Shown here: piece by piece, positions 33,690-45,600 of the stretch
Numbering within the stretch: the stretch's first letter is position 1
Layout of the letters: each line of letters opens with the position of its first letter
Source of the DNA: Colias croceus
Taxonomy: Eukaryota > Arthropoda > Insecta > Lepidoptera > Pieridae
Length of the DNA stretch: 64,000 bases
Reading direction: 5' to 3'
Assembly (NCBI RefSeq): GCF_905220415.1
Contig: NC_059545.1
Span: 6,148,001 to 6,212,000 of the forward strand
Made by a program: the position numbers and the translations under genes
Notes under the pieces: generated by a model
Seen by the model: the letters and a program-made list of their open reading frames with translations, nothing else
What the model was told of the DNA's origin: nothing
The model's database searches: none

Positions 33690-36348
33690 TTACTCTAAAA
33701 CCATTCCGAGTTTTATTTACCTATACAAAACCAAAATGTTATATATTAAATTTATAAATGTTATATACCTACTTACACATTTATACCTACGTATTTCTAA
33801 AAAAAACTAGGTATAATTATAATAAGAATAAAGGCTTGTAAATAATTTGTAAATTCTAAATATTTTCATAATCAGTGTAGGTAGGTAAAACTCAATAAGA
33901 TATCGAAACAAAAACGTGTCTTCATATCTTTATAAGTACCTAGGTATACCTAATGAACCAATTTATAAACATACATCGAATTATGCATCGAATTTTATTC
34001 GAATTGAATGTAATCTTAACACTAAAATGAGTAGGTACCTTATACCTGGTTGCGGAAGAATTCTAACAAATACCCGCGGCCCCCTCATTAAAGCGGCTCG
34101 ACGGAACACAGTGGGGTTTTAGTCGGTAAGAATCCGACATAACCCACGGCTCCTTCCCCGGGGGCCGTGGGTATCTTTGGAAGATTTCCCCACAAGAAGG
34201 TACCTTATACCTAACTTTTTATCTTAATTTATATCCCGTAATGTGGGTAGGTAAAATATGGTAGATTTCAAATACAATTAGGTATTGTATGAGATTTTAC
34301 TGATCACACATACTAATAATTATTAATAGCTAAACCGTTATATATGGCCGGGAACAAGTACTAGACAAAGAAAGCATAGTCGTAGGCTACCTAGGTATAT
34401 GATTTCCATGTGGATTAGATAAGATAATTCATCATTATAATCCTTCCATTGTTCAACGTGAGCAAAAAACAGGTCTAATTATCGTATTTTGATCAATATG
34501 TAGATCGGTACCAAAGTAGGACACACGTTTATACTTAAAATGTTATGCACGTCTTTAATAACTAAAATTTGTAATTGTGGTGCCTAACTTCTAAATATGT
34601 ATTTCATTTACGTCGTCTTGCACCCCTACGTAATGTATGTAAAAAAAGACTAAAAGGCTAAATAGGCAGGAAAACAGTAGTGGCCTTGTAATTAGAACAT
34701 TGAAGGTTAACTTAAAATTGCTCATATTTGCGTATATAATTACCTACGATAAATGAAGTAACTATAATGATCAGGACGGTATTATCCCATGATTTCTCCA
34801 TTTATGGTGTCTATAGCAGCTACATTTGTAGTTAGGTACCTTCAGGCTTTATTTTGATAGGTACCCAAAGCGATTACGTAAATTGCGACGTTAACAGGTT
34901 TTCGAAGCGATAATGTGTGGGTAAGCCACGGTAAGCACTGGTTTTAGTTACTATCTAAAATTGAGCATCCTTGGTCATTTGTTGTCTGCTTGTTGATTGA
35001 TTCAATTCTGATTGTTGAGTGTGATCATCCGTTTAATATAAAAAAGTCGAAGAAAAAATAGGTATATAATGAAATTGATAATTACTGTTAAACTATGATT
35101 TCACTTGACCTATGAGACTATTTCTTGTAATTTAATAAGAGATATTGATATTACTTACTTAAACGTATACAATGCGTAAAGTGCGACCACACAGAGGAAA
35201 CAGAACACAGAGGAAAAACAATCTTCCTTTGCGACATCAACTGGTTATTATAAATTAATAAAATTTAGTTGCAAATTATCATTAATTCGGTCTTTTCATC
35301 TTATACGACACAAAAAATGGGAATAATGGGTGTATTGAAAGCGGTTGTTATATTATATATTTTATTATTCTAGATAAGTAACAATAATACAATTATAAAG
35401 TATGGAAATGTTCATTGGATATTTATCATTTTACTTAAATCTAGCTATACTACTAGTTAAACGGGATGAAGTAAAAAATTATAAACAGTAATGGATCTCG
35501 AGCTATTTATTTAACAATAAGACACTTGAATAATCAATTTTGATGTAGTATAATACTGCAAAGACAATAGATATACTTTATTGAATCAATTTTCAATGTA
35601 AAGTCATATAAAGCATATCAAATGTTCTGCTATACTGTTTCTTATTAATAGGCAATAATCTTTGCAAGAATTATATGATTTTTAAACTCACGGAGTTTTT
35701 CTTATCAATTAGTCACAAACACTTTTCTAGCCCTTAACTTTTTATTATACTTCCTACTAGACATGACTCGAATTAAAAGAAAACAAAAATAAACAACAGT
35801 GGTGAGTAACTGGCCCAATTAATATTTTTTTACAAATCGTCAGTCACCAGAGACATACAGAGGCGAAGAGTGCGTAATTATATTATTTTAGATAAAATAA
35901 CTATTATGAAAAATTTTAAATTCAACCAATCTTTATATCTTTGAAGACTGAAATGAAAACATATATGTAAGAAATGAATTTTGTATTTAAAGAAAAGGAC
36001 TTATTTCTAATTCCACACTGGAGAATATATTAACTTGGGCTCTTTATCACCACTATATTAGTCCGACTTGCTAAAGGATATAAATATATTACAACAAAAT
36101 AACCTTAATTCGTATACTATTGTTTTTTTCACGGCAGATGAATAATGTAGTGGAGTTAACATATAATTGTTGTTAATCACTCAATTTTAATAAAGTTTCA
36201 CCGTAATAATTCAGTCCATGCAAACACGAATCATATTATAGTTTTTATCATAAATATCTACTGATTCCCACGCATGAATGGCGTTGGGAATGTTTAGCAA
36301 GACGAAAGTACCTAATACCAAACAAAAAAATAAAGTCTTTAAGGGTTC
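33690..36348. other. Intergenic stretch between Atg8 and TPR 3' ends
   Basis: No gene is supported. At about 34065-34190 lies a repeat fragment with the hairpin CCCACGGCTCC...GGGGCCGTGGG and the GTCGGTAAGAATCCGAC end that also occurs, inverted, at about 12547-12590. TTTATT at about 35509 and 35577 (minus-strand AATAAA) could serve the TPR transcript. Confidence 0.4.
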
Positions 36349-36364
36349 TTAGAGCATCTTGCCC

Positions 36365-39300
36365 TCAGAACCTTGTATAGCCATGTGATCTACGGGAGGG
36401 GCGACCTCTCGGCCGCGTTCCCCGGCCGCGGGGTCCGCTTTCACTATCTGAAAATAAAAACATGTAAAGTAATTATGTATGATGTTTCAGACTTTTAGAT
36501 ATGCTGGCCTATCTATAATTGTTATTGTGTGTTATAAACAGAATTGTGTATATTACGTTCTTTAATTTTTGAACATTTTTTTAGTATTTTTCTATACTAA
36601 ATACTATAAAGAGGTTAATTTTCTAAATTTGTGACGTGGTGTGGGTATTTTCTGGATTGACTGAATCGATTCTAAAAATTCTTTCACCAATAGAATGCCT
36701 CGTTTTTTGGGAGTGTATAGGCTACATTTTATTTAGTTTTTATCTAGGATTTACACGAGCAGATATTATATTATGAAGACATCAAATTAAAAACATTGTA
36801 AAATCAATATAATAGCATGACAAGTCTAAAATTAAATTCCTGGTTTTCTTATTTGAATGAATTATATCGATATCTAAAACAATTTAGTTGAGAAGCAATC
36901 AGGAAAACATTATTTTGTTTTTTTAATTGCCCTTGGGATAACAAAAAATTTAAATTTTAAAGAATATACATAAAGTATTTGATATTGCTATCCATATGAC
37001 AAGGTCTGTAAAATATAACCTGTAATATAAATAATTTTGGGTAAGTGAGACGTTTTGCTTACTATTGACTTTATTCTACGTGATGAAGAACGCATTTAAT
37101 AATACATATTATGTTAATATCTCAAAGTTTGGTAAGGTAACAAATAGATTCTTTGTGTCTTTTCGTTAAATGAATATGTTTACTTTTGGAGCAAGGTCAT
37201 AAGAGTCGAGACCTTGAATGGACCAATAAGCGCAGTTAGTAGCCGCGAAACGGTAGACACGTTAAATTGACACATTATTGTCATGTGCATATAATATTAT
37301 ATCAGTAGGACAAAACGAAAGGCTAAAACGCTAGAAAGTAGCGTAGAAACCTCAATGTATGATATAAGCTTATATGACAGGTAATTTGATGCAACACATA
37401 TAATTAAAGCCTGAGATTGAATTGTAGGTATCTGTTTTTTATGAAATTAATTTTACAAGAAATGTTGGGTATTGTATGGATTAGCGATTGTTAGCCTTTA
37501 AAAAAATTGTCCCCAGTATCTATACATATAATAAATCTGTAGAAGGGTCAATTCTTACTACCCGGTTACATTATCTCTGGACCTCGCTGGAATGTGAAGC
37601 CCCTCCCCGTTCCCCTTTCACCACCTCGCGCTCGCCCCGGCGCGTCAGTACGGTTAGCAATTTCGTTGCCGATACGCGTCTTGATATTTTCGTGCTATCA
37701 TTGCTTTATTTTTGAACATTTTTGTGTTACGTTTGGACTTTTTGTTATATTTGAACTGTTGTTGTTGTTACGTTTGGACATTTACGGTTAAGTTTGGACT
37801 TTATTTAGTTATTAGTTTGACGTGCACTTCTACTCCAAAAATATGGGAAAAACTATTCACAGTGAAGCAAGGAATTTAATCCTTAAGGTGATGAAATTTT
37901 TCGAATTAGAGCAAGCTAACAAGCAATTCGCCATACCTGTAGATCAAGTTGTCAAACGAACCTGTGCTGCAACTGGAATATCAAAATCAACTTTGATGAA
38001 TATAAAAAAGGAGGTAAAAGAATCACGTCATGCACCGCCGACTGCTTCATCGAGTACTAGCCCAAGTACGAGCAACGACAATCCAAGCAGGGAGATAAAA
38101 TTGTCAACACCGGGTAAGAAGCGAAAGCGATACAACAAGAAAATTGAAATTGATAATTTCGACATCTGTGCTATAAGGAATATTATTATCAGTTTTTATA
38201 CTGTCCGAAAAGAAATCCCTACATTAAAGAAAATCCTGGCAGTCGCTAAAAGAGATTTAAATTTTAAGGGCGAAAAATCTTTCTTAAGAAAAATATTAAT
38301 AGACCAGTTGGGATATAAATTCAAAAAATGCAAAAATGCCCGTACGGTGCTTATTCAAAAGCCAGATATTGCCGCTTGGAGGGCTCGCTACCTGCGCCGA
38401 ATGAAAGAAAATAATAATCTTGGTGCAGATAAAAAACCTGTTACCTACCTTGACGAAACGTGGATCCATTCACACTATACGGTAAATAAATGTTGGCAAA
38501 ACAGTACCGACAGCAGCGTGAAAAAAAATTTTAATCCCGGACAAAGATGGATTCTTGTGCATGCTGGGGGAGAAAACGGCTTCATTCCGGGTGCAGAGTT
38601 GCTATATAAATGCAAACAAACAACTGGCGACTATCATCATGAGATGGATACAGATAACTTTGTAAAATGGCTGAAAGAAAAGTTAATACCTAACTTACCG
38701 CCGAACGGTATAGTTGTCATTGACAATGCGCCTTACCACTCAAGGCAATCAATAAAGGCACCCACAAGCGCGTCTCTAAAAGCTGATATGCAAAACTGGT
38801 TGCGTGATAATAACATTCCTTTCGACGAAAAGATGACGAAAAAGGAATTGTATCCTATTATCTTAAGGACAAAGCCGCCAAAAAAATATGTTGTCGATGA
38901 ACTGATGCAAGAGCATGGTCAAGAAATAGTACGTCTGCCACCCTATCACTGTGATTTAAATCCTATAGAATACATTTGGAATCTAGTGAAACAAAGGGTG
39001 GCAGACAAAAATGTTAATCAATCAGAGAAAGAAATAGAAAAACTGACAAGAGATGCACTTAGTTCTATTACACCTTCCGACTGGAAAAAGGAAGTAAAAC
39101 ACATTGAACGACTTCAGCGAGAGTATTGGGAAAAAGACCATCTCGAAGAAAATAATGTACGAGAAATTATTATATCCCTAGGGGAAGAAAGTTCGGACAG
39201 TGACATAAGTGATGGGGATAGCGACAATGAAGAAGAAGATTCAATGACTGGCATAGAACCAATCGTATATTCTGACGATGATTTATAATATTTCTGTCAG

Positions 39301-39630
39301 ATAAATAAATACTTTTTGTACTTAAACAACATTCTTTCATTTATTGTCATCATTCTATAATCATCATCACAACACAACACAACACAAGTTATAAAAAAAA
39401 ATGTAATTTATAATTATTAAAATAATATTGTGATGCTTATTTTGCACACTGTACCAGAACGCCGTTGCAACGTGACGTCATCGACGCCAGGTCCAGAGAT
39501 AATGTAACCGAGTAGTACATATAATAAATCTGTAGAAGGGTCAATTCTGTACATTGAAAATATTGAAAAAATAAATACCAGGGGGTGTTACTGGATCGAT
39601 ACCAAACCCAAATATGTGATTAAAAAAATT

Positions 39631-39663
<33 letters not shown>

Positions 39664-42600
39664 ATGTGAAGGCATCACGTGAAAACTAACGGTTCAATTT
39701 CGATGAAACTTGGTATAATTATACCTTATTATCCTGGGCGTAAAATAGGATACTTTTTATCCTGAAAAAATACGTAGAAAAAAATTAATTTCAATTTTTC
39801 AGTTTTATCCATAGACGTTGTTCTGTAGAACCGTGAACACACGTTGCGTATTATTATAGGCCTAGCCGTGTTTGGGTCCAATAGATATTTATAAGATGTC
39901 ATGGTCAGAGTTACTCAAAATGGAGAAATAAACCATCCACGCGAAGACCGACACCCGCGCGGACGGAGTCGCGGGCGGAAGCTAGTAGTTAATATATTTA
40001 AAAATATAAGTTGCAGCTATATATTATTTTAATCAATTTTACGCCATTATAAAGGAAAAGATAGAAAATTTTCCATAGTAAATAAATTTTATAGCTGAGT
40101 TCCGCGGTCTCACCCGCGTGGCTCTCCTCATGCTGGTCTTAGCGTTATGATATATTATAGCCAATAGCCTTCCTCGATAAATGGGCTATCTAACACCGAA
40201 AGAATTTTTCAAATCGGCCTAGTAGTTCCTGAGATTAGCGCGTTCAAATAAACAAACTTTTCAGCTTTATAATATGTATAAGTATAGAAGTATAGATAAA
40301 GCTATTGTTGTGTTGGAATAAATGATTTGTTCATTGTTGTTGTTTCAGTAGTATTTGCGTGAAAGAGTAACAACCACACACATGCACATCCTCACAAACT
40401 TTTGCATTTATAATTAACCGACTTCAGAAAAAGGAGGAGGTTATCAATTCGGCCGGTATGTTTTTTTTTATGTATGTGTTACCGGAAATGTATGAAATCA
40501 AGGAATTGTATACAATTCCTAGGAAATGTGTACAATTCCGAGACCATTTAGGAAATGTGTAAAATATTGTTTAAAAAACTATTTAATGCATGCATATCCT
40601 AGGAAATGTATAATCTTCCTAGGAATTGTATAAAATTCCGATATCGTATTAGGAAATGTATAAAGTAAATGCTTTCTGTAATAAAACACGTTGTTATTTT
40701 TTTTATTATAGCTCTTATTGATGTATCAATACCCGATTGTAATCGGGTAACAGTCCTACTGTAAAATTGTAATAATATTATGTTAATATTATTATCTTAC
40801 TACTTAATTAACATTTTAAAAATCAACTATCTAACTTTTAACGTAAATATCACAAAATCAACTTATAGTTATTCTTATAAAATCAAATTTTCATTTTGCA
40901 AGTAATCAGTCCCCTCGTCCCGCTGTCGTCGCGTATATTTGGCGCAGTCGGATTGTATAATCCGCCGTATTACATTACGGCTAGCTGTTTTAATATGCCG
41001 AAAATTCGTCTTTTTCCAAAATTCTACAAAAAGACGGTCGCGAGCCAACGGAGCCCCACTTCGTGGGGCTCCTATTTCTGTGTAGTTTTAAAAAATACGA
41101 ACCTAACCTAACCCACCCCCTTATCCAAACCAAAAATTTCTGATTACGAATTATCGGCATAGTTACCACAAAATGCCGACCGTTGGTAAACGGCCAGATT
41201 ATATTATACAACTTGCCTGCGACATATCAATATCTTAAATATTTTACATTTCCGATAGCTATTTAGGAAATGTATAGATTTCCTAGGAAATGTGTATAAA
41301 ATAATTTATTTCACACATTTCCGTACGATTTTAGGAATTATATACATTTCCTAGGAATTGTATACAATGACGGATTACATACATTTCCGGTAACATATGT
41401 ACACCGATTACTCCGAGGTTTCGGAACCGATTTACGTGATTCTTTTTTGTTCGATGCGGGATGGTGTCGAATTGGTCCCATAAAAATTTTATTCGGATAG
41501 GCCCAGTAGTTTTTATTTTATGAGCATTTTTGTCTGTATTTGTAAATGTTGCGGGTGCAAGTTTGAAGTCGGTTGTTTTTAACACAGTTATCACTTGTTT
41601 TATGGCCGGTCCCAATATCGTATCTATCTTCGGTTTGACATACTAAAGATAGTAAATGCTATCTATCTTTTGTTTTGGCGTCCCAATAACAGCCATTAAT
41701 GGCCGTTCCCAATATCTTTTCTATCTTACGATAGATAGAACCTTACTAGCTATCGGAGATTATCTATCTTTTGTTTTGGCGTCCCAATAACAGCCAGTAA
41801 TGGCCGTTCCCAATAAATATCTTTTCTATCTTACGATAGATAGAACCTTACTAGCTATCGGAGATAGCTGATATCTATAACCGTAGTTTGAATATTGGGA
41901 ACGGCCATTAGTTGTACATACCGGCGGCCCGCATCCACCGCTGGTGCGGCGAGTGCGGTGCGTGCGGTGCGTGCGGCGCGCGGCGCGGCGCTGCGCTCGC
42001 TTCCGCCTCGCGGCCCTCCTCCGCGACCTGCTGACAAACACGTTTCATTTAACACTAGCCGTGCCGCGCGGTTTCACCCGCGTGTCTCAGCTCCTGTTGG
42101 TCTTAGCGTGATAATATATAGCCTATATTACTCGTGGATAATGTAGCTTTCGACTGGTGAAATAATTTTTAAAATCGGTCCAGTAGTTTATGAGCCCATT
42201 CATTACAATCAAACAAACAAAGTTTTCCTCCTCTTTATAATATTAGTGTAGACTAACGGTCCGCCCCAGCTTCGCCCGTGGTACATATTTCGCAATAAAA
42301 GGTAGTCTATGTTTTTTCTCAGGATCTAAAGATTATCTGTGCCAAATTTCATCAAAATCAGTCCAGTAGTTTATGAGCCTATTCATTACAATCAAACAAA
42401 CAAAGTTTTCCTCTTTATAATATTAGTGTAGATAAATTAACTGTAATACTTGAATCCATCCTTTCTGGAAACGTGAATTGCCTTAAAATAGAATAAAAAA
42501 CACTTCATTGTGCAATGCACACAAAAATAACATTTACCGAAATAATAGGTAACTTAAAATAAGAATGAGAGATAAGAACTGCAATACTTATAATTAATTT

Positions 42601-45600
42601 AGTATATACCCTAGTTAATAAATAATTTAAGTATTACAAGACATAAGCAGAATGAATGAAATCTTTACTTGCACCAAAACTAAAAACATTGAATTAAAAT
42701 AAAATACCTGCACTTATACACTTATATAATATAACTCTTAAATACAAATTTTAAACCTTAGGTTCTATACTGTATAACAAAAACAATTTAGTACACGTAA
42801 TTTATTAGATACGCACAAAAATACGGCTTCGGCGCTAAAATATCGATCTCTTCAAGGCTTGAGGCACAAACTGAGCATAATTAATCTCTATTACAGGAAT
42901 TCGTGACTTATTAGTATTACAAATATGTATAAACAAATTTTCAATTGCAATTCTACATGAGTTTTGTGCTCTTTTATGACGTCAATGTTTAATAGTAACA
43001 ATTAAATACAGTAGACGACACAAATATTAATGTACCAAATAACGATACACGTGTTTCGATTTACTACTTAAACCATTATATTCCTCAAGTGACATAAATT
43101 ATACAGATAATGGTCAATGACTTTATACGTTTTAATATTTGAACCGTTTTACGAGTAACTCATTATTAATTCAATAAAAATACTTTTTTTTTACAAAAAA
43201 TAAATATTAAGTCATTTCATTTCAGTTTTATTTACACATTTTTGCAAAAAAATATGTGATGTATCATGTATATGGCATAGTGATTGTTCCTAAACAAAAG
43301 CGATAAGTATGACAAACGTAATAAAAAGCTTCTGAATGCTATAAAATTAAAATTATCAAATATAGATTAAGTAATTGACCATGTAAATCCTGACCTGTTG
43401 TGGTGATGAAGGTTCGCTTCCTTGTGAGCTCACTGCGGCAGCCTCCTCTTCATTTCTCGACTCTTCCCATTCACGGGATTCGTTACTATCGCCTCCTATT
43501 ATTAATTCAAACAATGTTTATTAGTCATTCATGTACCATTTCAAATATTTATTTCAAAATTGAACCCATTTCATACATAATTAGATATTCATGAATCATT
43601 TACAAGGCATTTAAGAAATATTGTAGTAAAACAATTGTTTTCTACATTTATTATATCTGTATTTACATTTTTTATTGTTTTCATTAATGTGTGCGTCTTT
43701 TTTCATTAAACTCTATATTGAAACACCTGAGTATTTTGACAAAATATGTTCAATAATTAATATTTAGTGGATATTATTAGCGCTAAGTTCTTATGTTATT
43801 ACCCAAGCTAAATGTTGTTAACATATTGCATGTCATATAAAATAATTGGATAATACTATAAGACTATATAGACCTTGATAAGTACTCCTAAACAAGGCCA
43901 AGTGCTTAGCACTATGCACGATTTTACATCTTATATGAAAATTTTAAATAAATAGTCGTGAAAGTGAACATATTTTAATGGATCACTTTCTTTATGTACA
44001 ATACCATATTGTATGGTGACTTATTCAATACATGTCGCATAAATTATCGTACTTTCATTTATTGGTAAGACAATGGTTTGTAATCAAATGAAAGTATCAA
44101 CCTTTGTCGAATTGTTGTGTAAGTAATCACTATCTAGTCTTTCTACAAGGTAACTTGTCTAGTAACACGTCTTTTGCTCTTGTAAACTAGGCGTTATACC
44201 CCAAACACTTTAAATTATATACAAATATCTATCAATTTTTGTGTTTTACAGAATACAAACGTAAGTGGCGTATAATATACAAAACTGTTTGTGTGAATAA
44301 TATTTGAATTAAAATGAAATAGGTACATTGTCGCTGAACGATATAAACCTATATGGAGGTCGCGCTTTGAAAATGCTTGCGAAGCTGGTCAGTGTGTGGA
44401 CCCGCCTTAGCACGTATACCTGTGTAAGGGCCCTGGCTCTTGCTCAACTATTATCTGAGACAACCCCTTTTGTTATCGACTAATGAGCCGCACAGTATTT
44501 TGATGATTTATTTTATTTTTATGTTTTGTAACTGGTTTATGTGTGGTGTCTAGTCCTGCCAAGGACTATAAATTCTTTCTTTTTTTCAAACAGGTATAAC
44601 CAGTGGTGGACATATAATTAGAAACACCTAACATTATGAATTAGGACGTCATCAAATGTATTTAACATTAGAAAAATAGCATTATTTCATATCCCGTTTA
44701 TCTAGTTAAAGTATAAGTAAAATTGCATAATAAAAATCAAACGCTAGGTTAAATTAAAAAAAAAATTAGGTGAAGTCTGATTTCAGAGTGTTGGTAGTCT
44801 GGACAACAAATTAAAAACAAACAACAAACGGGTCTTCTATTACATATAGACTATAGGTCCACGTTGAAAAATTTATGGGTCATTTGAACCACCTTCTTAT
44901 ATCCTCGTAACGCCCAGGCTATTTTTACCAAACATTGGCTTGCAGCCCAAGTACCTTTTAAAAGGTTCACATGGTGCGGACCCAGAGGTGATGAAATCTA
45001 AAAAAAGTGCCTTATTATTTCCGTATGAGCGTGGGATTTTTTCTGCATGTAAATGTATGTCAGTGGAAGGTTTTGAGACACTAAATAACCCCAAACTCGT
45101 TATTCTTTATTTAGGCATATGGGCTTTAATGTATTACAAAACCCGATTTCGCAAAATTCGTATTTTTGATATTATTGATTAGCGGTAGACAATATAGGGT
45201 TTATTTTATATTACAAAAAACAATGAACATAAATATTTGGATTAATACATGTCTTCCAAAATTTTAATGACCAAAAACATATCTCACACTAACAATCTGA
45301 GAAAAAAATATCAATTTTTGAACAATATGATCATTATTTTCTGTACTTATTATTTTTAAAGGCTAGTTTATCACGTGTTTTAGGATTTCTATCAGAAGAA
45401 ATCCACTTCCAACAGATGACAGAAGCAAAAATTAACAAGTTTCGAAATTGGATCCAAAAACACTATATAATAGCAACCCATATACCTTTTAAAATCAGAA
45501 TGATAGTAGGTAAATTGATATAATATTTCTATAGAACTTTTAAATACTTAATTTTGCAAATAAGAGTTGGTTTTTAATAAAAAAACTATTATTTTCAGAT

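Noticed and set aside
41104..41118. Telomere-like (CCTAA)n tract
   Set aside because: Only two or three units are present, inside a MITE; not an array.
44940..45182. 80-residue protein gene
   Set aside because: It starts inside an iterated palindrome of a mobile element, overlaps an opposite frame and has no recognisable domain; left as part of the element.
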